Positions 43,208-53,941 of a stretch of DNA of 64,000 bases are shown here, piece after piece (within the stretch, counting starts at the first letter, position 1; every line of letters begins with the position of its first letter). The notes under the pieces are model-generated. The model saw only the letters and a program-made list of their open reading frames with translations, did not search any database and had not been told where the DNA came from. Source of the stretch: Antitrichia curtipendula (lineage: Eukaryota > Streptophyta > Bryopsida > Hypnales > Leucodontaceae); NCBI GenBank assembly GCA_951230915.1, contig OX579640.1, positions 14,900,981 to 14,964,980 on the forward strand. The letters run 5' to 3'. Made by a program: the position numbers and the translations under genes.

Positions 43208-43800
43208 AGTGAATGTTTTGAACTTGAATCGTTCCTAGATGATAAAGCAACGATACAATGATTAGATCGGATTGCTCTTAAAATCCAACAAACTTGTCCT
43301 AATGTGTGACATTAATTTACCAATATCACACTATTTTGATTTAGTGCAGTTTGAAATATTACTATATTGTACCAATAACACTAATTTTCTAGTTGATGCT
43401 AATTCCTCCCTTCCAAGTTTGGACAAATCAATATAGTCCATTACATTTTTTCATCTTGAAAATTGACTTCCATCAAGCAATATATAGCAAAAATCAACAA
43501 GCAAAGGATTGTTTACATTAATCCACTAGTTTCTATTCAATTTTTTTTGCAATATTTTATTTCTATTGTGTTTTAATTTAATTATAATTTTGATTTGAAT
43601 TTGAATTCTTAATTTGATTTTCAAACATGACCAATGAATATTTTTTTGGCATATTTATTTCATACTTACTTGATTTTAAGTTCATCTTGTCTTAAAAACT
43701 TGAAAACATATTTGCAACATTGGCAATATTTACCTTCCACTTTTCTTCCTAGCAGTTTAAGAAATATTTACTTAAATATCAAAAATATTAATTACAATCT
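43208..43800 (+). repeat. Long direct repeat flanking the AT-hook gene, left copy
   Basis: Shared with 46161-46720 in the same order: GTGAATGNNTTTGAACTTGAA, AAAATCCAACAAACT, ATTACATTTTTTCATCTTG, AAAATTGACTNCCATC, ACATTAATCCAC, AATGAATATTT, CAATATTGGCAAT-like and AAATATCAAAA. Each copy also has a private insertion (about 140 bp after 43297 here, about 175 bp before 46415 there). Confidence 0.65.
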
Positions 43801-43878
43801 TCTATTATATCAAAGCTTCAACCTTGATTTTTCATCCCAAAATCACATGTATCTAAACTAGGATTTAGATACCTCAAA

Positions 43879-43996
43879 TCTTAATACCTACTACCGGTAA
43901 TAAATCACAAACCCACGAGAATGTGCCATAAGAGCCTCTTAATACCTACTACCGATAATAAATTATAAACCCAAGAGAATGCGTCATAATAGCCTC
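43879..43996. repeat. Tandem duplication of about 59 bp
   Basis: CTTAATACCTACTACCGNTAATAAAT and GAGAATGYGYCATAA words occur twice in succession. A minus-strand frame (43905-44126) crosses it but matches nothing I know. Confidence 0.75.
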
Positions 43997-44588
43997 GAAA
44001 GTTGGTGTACAAGTATAAAATGTCATTGGACGTGTTGAGCCATTGCAAGTTCATTCCACCACTGTTAGTCATATCAACATCTTGAAGGCTTTGTAGCATA
44101 CACAGAGAGTCTTCGGTAAGAGCCAAAACCTGTCCAAGTCTAGATTCTTGCTTAGAATGAGGATACTAATGACAAGTGTACCTTCAGAAACTACTACTAA
44201 CAATTTTTGGCAAACCTATGTTTAGCACTTTGAAAGCTCATAACTTACTCATATGGTGTCCAAATAATGCATGCTAAAATGCGTTAGAATTGTGATTCAT
44301 TTGCCAACAAGACCCAATTGATGTGAACAAAGAACTGCACTAAGCGGATACCTTCAGTCAAGAGTCAATAAATTGGTGTATGGTAGTAACAATGCTCCGT
44401 TGCAATTCATGATGTTTTCAGGTGCACATACCTCTGTCACTACAAAACAAAACAACGAAGTTCCCGACGTAAGCTTCGATCAGCTATTACCGAGCAATCT
44501 TTGATTTTTGTTAAGGGTCAATTCAGGTACCTTCTACCAGTTGAGAGACTCCGAAGACATTCCTGGTTCAACTGCTTGGAGAGAGAAG

Positions 44589-45734
44589 ATGAAGCTAAGG
44601 AGTTCAACAATGGGTTGCATTCCAGTATTCCATCCTGTTGGCGATCAAACTGGACACAAGGAATCGGTGATACGAAGCACATCAACAATGGGTTGCATTC
44701 CAGTATTTCATCCTGTTGGCGGTCAAACTGGACACGAGGAATCGGTGATACGAAGCAGAGGACGGGTCAGGGCTAGGGGCCGACCTCGCGAAAATTCTGT
44801 TGCCGAGAATTTGAGGGTATCAGTCTCCGTCGGCACGAAGAAACCTCGAGGGCGTCCTCGCACGCGCAGCGCTACCGCATTCTCGTTAATCGCAGCGAAG
44901 GTGGAAGAGTCGACAGTCGGCCTAGAGAAACCTCGAGGGCGTCCTCGCACGCGCAGCGCTACCGCATTCTCGTTAATCGAAGCGAAGGTGGAAGAGTCGA
45001 CAGTCGGCCTAGAGAAACCTCGAGGGCGTCCTCGCACGCGCAGCGCTACCGCATTCTCGTTAATCGAAGCGAAGGTGGAAGAGTCGACAGTCGGCCTAGA
45101 GAAACCTCGAGGGCATCCTCGCACGCGCAGCGCTACCGCATTCTCGTTAATCGAAGCGAAGGTGGAAGAGTCGACAATCGGCCTAGAGAAACCTCGAGGG
45201 CGTCCTCGCACGCGCAGCGCTACCGCATTCTCGTTAACCGCAGCGAAGGTGGAAGAGTCGACAATCGGCCCACAGAAACCTCGAGGGCGTCCTCGCACAC
45301 GCAGCGCTACCGCATTCTCTGCAATCGCAGGGATTGTGGAAGCGGAGTCGACAATAGAAGCTCCGTCGCCGTCGTCATCGTCTATGACAGAACCTGACTT
45401 TGAAATTGCTGACCCAATTGTGGAAAACGCCTCAAGTGCTGCAATTGGACTAGAACTTGATGATCTTCCTCAACTAGATTCTGACGATGATCTTGTGAAC
45501 GATCAAGGGCATTCATCGTTGCATTACGAGAGTTGCATTTGCAGAACATGGGCATTGTCGTTGCACGGTTCTCAGGGGCATCAATTCGAATTCTGGAGTG
45601 ACCCATTTGAAGAAACGAACCCAAATCGACTTCTGGAAATCTCACGCGCAATGGGGACAGACCTTCCGAATGTCGCGGATGCCAACGATGATGATGCAGA
45701 TTGGGAAGAGCCGCCGTTGTGGAGCTGGAGCTGA
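44589..45734 (+). CDS. Tandem AT-hook protein with acidic C-terminus (381 aa)
   Basis: An ATG at 44589 opens one frame to TGA-terminated ...LWSWS. Order: two near-identical 26-residue units (MGCIPVFHPVG core), one RARGRPREN AT-hook, then six 29-residue units each starting KPRGRPRTRSATAFS, then a Ser/acidic tail (residues about 285-381, with DLPQLDSDDDL and ANDDDADWEE). AT-hooks (RGRP core) bind the minor groove of AT-rich DNA, so a nuclear chromatin or regulatory role is likely. Unit 4 reads PRGHPRT and has lost the core Arg. The frame is open back to 44505, so an upstream exon or another start is possible. No recognised enzymatic or PPC domain is present, so it is not a standard plant AHL protein. 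Expression is untested. Confidence 0.6.
   Translation: MKLRSSTMGCIPVFHPVGDQTGHKESVIRSTSTMGCIPVFHPVGGQTGHEESVIRSRGRVRARGRPRENSVAENLRVSVSVGTKKPRGRPRTRSATAFSLIAAKVEESTVGLEKPRGRPRTRSATAFSLIEAKVEESTVGLEKPRGRPRTRSATAFSLIEAKVEESTVGLEKPRGHPRTRSATAFSLIEAKVEESTIGLEKPRGRPRTRSATAFSLTAAKVEESTIGPQKPRGRPRTRSATAFSAIAGIVEAESTIEAPSPSSSSMTEPDFEIADPIVENASSAAIGLELDDLPQLDSDDDLVNDQGHSSLHYESCICRTWALSLHGSQGHQFEFWSDPFEETNPNRLLEISRAMGTDLPNVADANDDDADWEEPPLWSWS
44605..44760 (+). repeat. 78-bp coding tandem duplication
   Basis: Two units of exactly 78 bp start with CAACAATGGGTTGCATTCCA and differ at a handful of bases. They encode the two MGCIPVFHPVG units. Confidence 0.9.
44844..45365 (+). repeat. 87-bp coding tandem array, six units (AT-hooks)
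   Basis: CCTCGAGGGCG or its one-base variant starts at 44844, 44931, 45018, 45105, 45192 and 45279, an exact 87-bp period. Units 1-5 are nearly identical at the base level, while the end of unit 6 has diverged. This indicates recent unequal exchange or gene conversion. Because of the CCTCGAGGGCGTCC text, the antisense strand also reads RGRPRGF in an open frame. Confidence 0.95.
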
Positions 45735-46160
45735 ATTCCTGCGGCGCGACCGGTATTCAATTGACAACAGTTGCACTGCAGCTGATGAAGATGCAAGATA
45801 GGAATTGCAATACGGTATAAGCAATTCAGCATAGTTGGAGGCACCTTTTCATAAACTAAATCTTGAAGTCTTAGCAAATGAAAATCACAAATATTTTTAA
45901 AAAAATTTGATTTTTTGGATATGGCATGTAATTTCTGTTAATTTCCAAAGTGGCAGCTACCTATAACTATTGAAACCATCATATACGTGGATCTTAAACT
46001 GAAATCTCCAAAAATTAGCAAGCAGTGAATCAAAGTGAAGTCTGGGGACAGTTTACTCATGCATTTGAAAGACACATTTAGGGAAGTCTAGGGACACATT
46101 TAGTGGAAGTCTAGGGTACATAAATGGGAATAGGGATGCTTTGGGGTGTTCCTACTTCAA

Positions 46161-46720
46161 GGAGTGAATGGCTTTGAACTTGAAATGCTCGATGATGAGT
46201 CATAGCCAACAGAACTTTGAGATGAGATTGCTTCCCAAATATTCAATACATCTTGGATTGATATGGAAATTTTACCACACAAATTAGTGGAGAGAGTGCA
46301 GATTTTCCAACAAGTTTTATTAAATTTTGACATTACATGCAAAAGCTATAGTACTTTGAATTGGACTTCCAAATTATGTGGGGATACCTTTGGTCCCCTG
46401 GGGTACTTACAAGTTAAAATCCAACAAACTGGTCAATTACATTTTTTCATCTTGAAAATTGACTACCATCGAGCAATATGTGCCAAAAATTAACAAGTAG
46501 TGGGCCATCCATACATTAATCCACCAGTTTTGTTTCAAATTTGTTTCAAATTTTCTGTAATTATATTCCAAACTTGACAAATGAATATTTCTACATGCCT
46601 ATTTCAAAATTATAAAAACTTTGAATCATCTTGTTGATCATCAAGTTTTGATGACCTGCTTTCAATATTGGCAATTTCATTTTAACAAATTTAGAAAGAA
46701 AATTTTAAATATCAAAATAA
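46161..46720 (+). repeat. Long direct repeat flanking the AT-hook gene, right copy
   Basis: Partner of 43208-43800, similar through most of its length, with the same orientation and word order. Its private insertion lies between about 46240 and 46414. Confidence 0.65.
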
Positions 46721-46792
46721 GTGGATGAAAAATGATTTCAAACAAGAAAAAAACTTTGACATTTAACCATGTAACGACACAATAGCCTAAAA

Positions 46793-46905
46793 GTATTCAA
46801 TGGATGACTTTCCAAGATCACTGTAGAGAAGAAGAATGCACCTATAGATTTATAAATCAGATCATTTTGACAAAGTACCTTGGTAGTAGGTCTCGTCTTT
46901 ACCCA
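46793..46905. repeat. Dispersed repeat, partner of 6711-6815
   Basis: ATTCAATGGATGACNTTCCAAGAT, GAAGAATGCAC, CAGATCATTTTG and ACCTTGGTAGTAGGTCTCGT match the copy at 6711 in order. Sequence from here to 48152 is AT-rich spacer with no supported gene. Confidence 0.55.
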
Positions 46906-48425
46906 TAGAAGGACATAACCCTATAACCGAGGTAGTTAGCTAAAATTAATTGACATTTGTATGGCAAGGTAATCAGACATTTGCATGAGTTTCTATAGTT
47001 TCCTTGAAACACATTCATTAAAGAAAAAACAAGCTCTTTAGGTTTGACAAATCAGTCTATTGTTTATGGATAGGAAGCTTAGTAAAAGTACACAATCTCT
47101 GACTTACTTTTATTGTCATCTTGTGTCAATATTCCAAGGTAACTAAGATAGATTACCTTTTTTTTTAGTATTGTAATGTCTTTGTGTTAGAGAACTAACA
47201 CAACTTGTTGTCCACCTTGACATTTGGTACACCGAGTTCTATCTTCTAATTGTGAGCACCGCTTACATGACCTAGATTATGATTATCAATGCTTTCTTTT
47301 GTACATAGCTATAGGGAATTACTTCAATCCAATCTGGTATTAAATCAAACCAAAGGTCCCTCAATGACTTTAGGAGCAGCCCTTTGAAGAGCTCATTTTT
47401 TCACTAATATATTGAAGACTTTTAGTCTTGGCATCATGAGTGGACTATGAAACAACTCCATATATTGTCATATTGAAAAGCTTCATTTTTAATCTCAATT
47501 TCTCAATGACAATCTAAGATTTTTCTAAGATTTTTCCTACGATAGCTAGATTATAACTTCTTTGTGACTATTCTACAATTGGTTTAAAATTAAATTGTAT
47601 TCATATTTTATTTTATGAAATATTTGAATCCTCATTGGAAGATGTCTACATCAATCAATGTAATGTTAAGATTGAAGTCAAGGTCCAATTAACATTCAAA
47701 ATTTCAAATGTTGTTCTAAATATGAAACATTTTCATGGTATGAAGTCAAATAATATGTACTCTTTGACGGGTATTTTGAATATTTGAAGGGGAATTAGTG
47801 AACTACTAAAAGATTGTTGTATTTTAAGGTCAAAAATTGCTTCAAATACTTGTATCCAAAGCAAGGCTAAAATTTCAACTTTATTTGTTCTTTAACAAAA
47901 TTCAACCATAAGATCTTTTATTTAACTTGATCAAGTACGCCCTCTACAAATTTTAGAGTGGAAATCCCTATTGATTTCAAATTTATTGCTCCTAAGCTTC
48001 AAGAACTAACTTTTTCAAAGGTGAATTTTGAATTTCAAAACTTTTAATGAAAAACTTTTGAGTCTTCTAACTTGGTTGCACATTTTTTCAAAGTATTCAT
48101 ATTTATCTTCAAAAAATGGGTTGAAAAAATGGGTTGAAAAATGGGTTGAAAACACTAGTAGAAAATTCAGCGTCCAAAGTGACAAAAAATGTTGATTTTT
48201 TTTTTTCATTCTCATGTTGATTTGGACGTGTTGACTTGGACATTGCATAGCAAAACAGTGTTGATTTGGACATGAAAATGAACACTTTTGTGTGGATTAT
48301 CAACACATAAGTGTTGATTAAGTGACTAGAAAGTGTTGATTTGGCAACTAGAAAGTGTTAATTTTTCAACAATTTAAAAAAAAAATTGAAAACATTTTAT
48401 AAATTAATTAAGACCAATGCCTCAC

Positions 48426-48500
48426 TGCCACGTGGCAACCTGCCACATGGGAAGCCTGCCACGCGGTCAAGGCCGCCACGAGGGCAACCTGCCACGTGGG
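48426..48500. repeat. Short tandem of CTGCCACRTGG-like units
   Basis: Five to six degenerate units of about 15-20 bp around TGCCACGTGG, TGCCACATGG, TGCCACGCGG and CGCCACGAGG lie inside the CACTA element. They make this patch GC-rich and full of G-box-like CACGTGG. Confidence 0.65.
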
Positions 48501-48507
48501 CTAGGCC

Positions 48508-48572
48508 GCTAGCGGGGTTTGAACCCCAAACCATGGGGTTAAAACTCTTCTCTTTCACCAATGGACCACACG
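48508..48572 (-). ncRNA. tRNA-derived remnant (SINE head or tRNA relic)
   Basis: On the minus strand TGGTCCATTGGTG (A-box-like, from about 48569) is followed about 35 bases later by GGGTTCAAACCCC (B-box/T-arm-like, about 48512-48524), with the spacing of a tRNA gene. Acceptor-stem pairing is not evident and the anticodon cannot be assigned. It is read as a degenerate tRNA or the 5' part of a SINE captured by the CACTA element. Confidence 0.4.
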
Positions 48573-48650
48573 TGTGTTAACATGTCCTTGAAATTGTGTG
48601 TTTCCTATTTAACTACTTTTAGGTTATTTTTTCATTTGCATTGGAAAGTC

Positions 48651-48998
48651 AGCAAACTTCAGGGTCCGTTTTCACATAGTAAATTAACTTATTTCTTAAA
48701 ACTTTCAAATAAGAAAAGTTGTTAAATGAAGTTAAATTTCATCTACAAAAATCTGTTTGCAATTTGGAGTCTTTAATAAAAAGTTATGGACAAAAATCAG
48801 AGAGGGTGTTTAAAAGTGTAAAAAAAAAAAGCCCATTCCAACCCTTCTCTGAATTTTGTCCATAACTTTTCACTGAAGACTCCAAATTGCAAACGGATTT
48901 TTGGAGATGAAATATACCTTCATTTAACAACTTTTCATAGTTGAAAGTCTTAAGAAATAAGCTAATTTACTATTTGAAAACGGACCCTGAAGTCTGCT
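48651..48998. repeat. Foldback repeat 1 inside the CACTA element
   Basis: AGCAAACTTCAGGGTCCGTT (48651) pairs with AACGGACCCTGAAGTCTGCT-like text ending at 48998. Pairing continues inward through CTTATTTCTTAA, CATCTNCAAAAATC and AAAAGTTATGGACAAAA to a spacer near 48815-48838. Arms are about 160 bp. Confidence 0.8.
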
Positions 48999-50156
48999 GA
49001 AATTTGTAAACACCGATTTGTGAATGATGAAGTTATTAAAAAAAAATATGTATATACTATTTCCTTCAAGCATGAATATAAAATATTTTTTTCAAGGTTG
49101 AAGTATAAATTTCCAGCATATTTCTTCAATATGTAATGAACACTTGCAAGTTCAAGAATTGACATACAATTTTTGGAATAAATTCTTTGAAAGATAAAAC
49201 TTATCCAATTAGAAATTTAAAAATTTAACCTCTAAATGACCAATTAGCATTTTTTGGCAATATAGAGATTTTAGATAGCTCATTGCGGATACAATTACAA
49301 TTTTTTGGCTTTAACACCTCAAGGCCTAACAATGTTTTTACAATGGAGGTTTTCAATGAATTGCCCAATTTTGATGTTTTTTTGCAAATGGACGTGTTTG
49401 AAATTTTTAATTTTAACCATAAAAAAGTGAAGGATAATCTGTCTAGTATGCACGGAATTAATTGTGGAAAATACTGACCATTATATTTTTAAATTATAAT
49501 AATTTTGGATGATCAACTCTTTAGGCAAAAAACTCTTCTAGAGAAAAAAAATGATAAGAAGGTAATAAATGCTTTATTGCCCTCCAAAAAAATGGTTTTA
49601 GAATCTAAGGCAAATGTATTTATTTTTTATTTAAAAAATTAAAAAACTAAAAACTCTCCCAAGTTTGTAGACATTTTCAAGCAAAAGGAGTAGAAAGCCA
49701 AACCTGACCAAATCGGATCCTACAAAAAATTTAAAAATTGATAAATGTATCATTTTCTGAAATTTAACAATTAATATCAGTAGTTTAATGTTTGGAACAT
49801 CTCCAAAAAATTTGAAATCATTTTAATTATTTTTGTATTCTTAATCAAACCAAATTGAATTTTGTATTTTTAAAATTAAAAAAATTAAAAATTTGAATTC
49901 TTTACTTCAAACCTAGTTTGATTGAGGAAAGTAAAGACTAGAAATGTTTAAGAAAATGTTTTTTTTGCATCCCTACTATTTCTTTCATTGTAAGCAAATT
50001 ATATTTGCTCCCTTTTTCCTTTAGACTACATTTCCTAAATAAATTTTTAAATACTTCCCATATATATAGAAATTTTGAAAATCGGATAATAGGGTCAAAA
50101 TTAACATGGAACCTAACAAAATGGAGATAGGTTTTTAAAATTATTTCATTGTAAAT

Positions 50157-50690
50157 TCAGCAAACTTTGGAGGTTGTTTTGGCATAGTAGAAGAACTTTT
50201 TTGAAAAGATTTTGAACTAAGAGAAGGTAGTAATTCAAAAAAGCTTTCATCTCCAAAATTCCATTTGAGATTTGGAGATTTTACTCAAAAGTTTTGGACA
50301 AAGTTTAGAGAGAGGTTCGGAAATCATCACTTTTGACATTTTTGAACATCCTCTCTGAATTTTGTTCATAGCTTTTGATTGGAGGATCAAAACTTCAAAC
50401 AGATTATAAGAGATGAAAGTTTTTTAGAATTTACAACTTCTCTTAGTTTAAAAGTTTTTCCAAAAAATCCTTTTACTATACCAAAACGACTTCCAAAGTC
50501 TTCTGAATTTACCAAAAAAACAATTTCCAATACTTCTCTAAAATTTATTCATAACTTTTGATTGGAGATTTGAAATCTCAAAAAGATTGTTGGAGATGAA
50601 CGTTGGTTTAATTCCACAACTTTTTTCAGTTGAAAGTTCTTTGAAAAATGTTCATTTATTATGTGCAAATAACCTCCAAAGTCTGCTGAC
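50157..50690. repeat. Foldback repeat 2 (three alternating units) inside the CACTA element
   Basis: Related to foldback 1: TCAGCAAACTTTGGAGGTTG (50157), an inverse unit around 50340-50510, and a closing unit ending AACCTCCAAAGTCTGCTGA (50690). Each unit carries the CATAACTTTTGA / TCATCTCCAA words. Units are about 170-200 bp. Confidence 0.7.
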
Positions 50691-51147
50691 TTTATGGAAT
50701 ACCAAAATGTGTACTTAATTTTTTTTTTAAATACACTGTAAAATGAAGATGTCAAGAGATTCTATAAAATTCCAAAAGATTCTAGAAGGTTCAAAAAGTA
50801 TTCAACAAAAATCTGTTGATTTTGTCACTGATTGTCCAAATCAACAAAAAAAAATGTCGCCATTAACAAAAAAAAATGTGAAGATTGTCCAAATCAACAA
50901 AAAAAATGTCACCATTAACAAAAAAATGTGAAATCGGACATTGCAGTATCCAAATCAACATAAAGATGTTGATGTTTTGTTAATTTGGACGTCATTTTCT
51001 ACTAGTGAAAGCATACTTAAGAAAATCATATTCATCTTCAAAAAATTTATAAAATACACAGTAATGCAATATAAATGAAAATCCTAAATTGCTAATAACT
51101 TTGACATGAAATTGAGAATTATAAATCCTAACAGTGAAAATATTCTA

Positions 51148-52097
51148 TTAACCCCTTAATGTATTTGACTATGTTTTCACCAAAAACGCTCTAAAACTGC
51201 CATTTTTGGCACAAGACCCAAATTTTTGAAATAAATCATTTTTGGACAAATGTAACCATAGGATTTTGTAGTACAATGGTTTGAAAAGATGTGGAAAAAA
51301 TTTCAGAATTTTCTACTGTGTAGATTGAAAGATACTAATGTTTGAAATGACAAAAATCCTTTTTTTGATCCTACAAAAAAACGGGAAGCTGCACTTTAGA
51401 AGGTCATATTTATATTAAATTTTTTTCAAAATGGTGGTTATTCTTTGGACTCATTTTGCAAGTCAAGCTGGCTACATACTTGAAAAATTTCAGATCATTT
51501 GGAGTTGTAGATGATATAGGAAAAAAATAGTAAGTAGAAAGAAGTATAAAATGATTCAAAATACCAAATTGTTAATAATTTATTTATGAAATTGAAAATT
51601 TTCAATTCCAATGGTTGGATTGTTGTGATAAACAATCTACACCCATTTCTTAAAAAAATTCAAAAATATTGAAAATTGAGTTAAATAAAGGACTCCAAAG
51701 TTTATTTTAGAGTAGAAAATCCATAGCTATTCACAAACTACCCACAAACTAAAACTCCCATAACTTTCATCTCATTAATCCAAATGGAATGATTCAAATC
51801 TTTCCATATATATACAAATCTAGAGAGCCGATTTCAAATTTTAATTTTAAAAAAAAGCGTTTTTTCAAGAAGTTTTATTTGCTGCCTGAGCTGCCTACTG
51901 AGCAATGAAAACAACATATCATACCATAACTTTTTAATTGTGCAGTCAAAAGCTATGAAAACTGTTGGACCTTAAAGCAACTCCTTGGAAAAATGTTGTG
52001 TGAAAATTTCAAAGAAAAAAAACAAAAACTCCATTTGTAGAGAACTGCCCAAAATTGGTATGTTGCCAAAAAATATAGTTTGGCGTTTAGAGGTTAA
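51148..52097. mobile_element. TTAA-bounded element (950 bp)
   Basis: It starts TTAACCCCTTAATG and ends CGTTTAGAGGTTAA. The right half is the inverse of 5773-6180, so terminus and body recur at two sites. It lies only 140 bp from the right end of the CACTA element. No reading frame of note. Confidence 0.65.
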
Positions 52098-53941
52098 GCA
52101 AGAATTCTCTTATTATTTTGTTTTTATGTATAAATTACAAATTGAGTTTAAAAAATGACTTTACATGTCTTTTTTGCATTTATAGCCCACAAAAAGAAAC
52201 CCTTTATAACTTTCATCTCCTTCACTAAAATAATGATTGAGTTTTTTCAGCGTAGGCATCAATCTAATCAATAAAATAAAATTTATATAATTTTTTTTAA
52301 TATATTTTTTGCATCTTGCTTTGAATTTTAAATTGAAAGAAACTTACAACTTTTCATAAGATGTAAAACATGATGATTAGGAGCTATTCTAAAATTTTGT
52401 ACAAAGATTCCAAATTTCCAAATTAAAGAGCTTGCGTGAATTCTAGAAATTCCAAAGTAGGTTTATTTGTCCTCTAGGATTTACAGGTGGTAAGTGTGGC
52501 ATCTACTTCCTTAAAAGTCTATGTGACATACTTAATAAAACCATTGCCACATGACTCTTTATGCAATGTAAAATGTAACATTCTTTAATAGTGTTTTATT
52601 CATCTAGAATATTTTTACTACACTATTAAGGAATTTTTGTTTACCCGTGATGAGTCATTGTAGGAGGGTTTTTTTCAATTTTTCAAATTCAAAAGTGTAT
52701 AAAGTATGTAACTTTGCAATCTTGATCAATTAGTAGTATTATGAAGTTATTTATATTCATAAGTATTTAAATTGTACACAAAACTTCAATCATTCATCAA
52801 AAGTTATGTCCACAATTGTTATTGATTAATTTAGTTCAAATTATACCATCATCTAAATTTATCAAACTTAATTTGAACACTTTGCAGAATTCTAGGAGAT
52901 CTTGATAAGGTAATTTCTCAAAATCATAGATTTTCTCTATAATTTCTCGTGGTTTACAATGTCAAATTTAATAATAAATAGATATGGTGCGGATATAGTT
53001 GTTGTTGGGTTTACACTTAGATCCTGCAAAGTGTCACTACTATATTCTATCTTTGGCTCTTGTTTTCTATAGTCACATGTAACAAAGTGGGGTACCTTAA
53101 AGTCAATGTATGTGGTCTCTGGGTCTGGTCATGGTGTAAATTGACCCTATATGGGCGACATTATATTAGGGCCGCTTTACATTTAGAGGCCGAGCTAATT
53201 TGTTGTGTTAAAGGCCAAGAATCCTCACTTGTAATTGGACAAAATGTTGAAATCAACCCCAACCCTTTATACCTAGAGGTTAGGCCAATTTGGTGGAATG
53301 AATTTTTTATTCAACAAAGACATGATCTGACATGGCCCAAGCTCACTAAATTGGATGCATAAAAAATGGGAGGCCAATTCTTGGCCTTAGGGCGGGAAAC
53401 TTAGTAGTGTGAGCGGAAAGTAGAGAGCAGAGAGCAGAGAGCGGAGTTTGGAGAGCAGAGAATTCAAATTTTGATAATCAATTTCGACATAAAGAGTACC
53501 TATTACCGTGGAATTTGGAGTTATTTTAAGCCAAATTTGTTTAAAATGTACCCCAATTCTATGAAGTTTCAAAAAATATTTGCCGAGATTTTGGGAAAGG
53601 TGCTCCAATGCTGTGGATTTTCAAAAATTATTTGCTGAGATTTTGTTTGAAATGTACCCTAATTCCGTGGAATTCTTACATCTAATTAAATCTAGCTATA
53701 AGTAAAATCTAAAGGCGTTAAACACTGAATTTCTAATGAAGGACTTTGTAGAATTGTTTTTCTATAGTGTAAGGATGCAATTAGGGCTGACATCATCAAA
53801 ACAAGTTTACAATCAAAATTCCAAGATAAAGTACAAGAAGACTTGCAAGGATACACATAAATAAAACCAAATCCCAACTCATATAAAATCCAAATCAAAA
53901 CAAAGCATAGGAGCTCAGGTCACTAAATCCAGAAGGCCTCA
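52098..53941. other. Spacer without recognisable genes
   Basis: Mostly AT-rich. GAGAGCAGAGA-type short tandem repeats lie at 53410-53462, and a diverged tandem of about 70 bp (ATATTTGCCGAGATTTTG / TTATTTGCTGAGATTTTG) lies at about 53545-53660. No gene could be supported. Confidence 0.5.

Larger units (their letters stand above)
48153..51007. mobile_element. Non-autonomous CACTA (En/Spm) transposon, 2,855 bp
   Basis: The left end CACTAGTAGAAAAT and the right end ATTTTCTACTAGTG are perfect 14-bp inverted repeats, extended by an imperfect GACGTCCAAA block. The 3-bp target duplication is AAA on both sides (48150-48152 and 51008-51010). Subterminal GTTGATTTGGAC and AGTGTTGATT words repeat near both ends. 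No transposase frame is present. The interior holds long hairpins, a short GCCACGTGG-type tandem, a tRNA-like segment and a TTAACCTCTAAA terminus at about 49218. Clean ends suggest it moved more recently than its neighbours. Confidence 0.9.

Noticed and set aside
44508..44588. Starting the AT-hook protein at 44508
   Set aside because: The codon is TTG. The first ATG in frame is 44589. An upstream exon remains possible but is unsupported.
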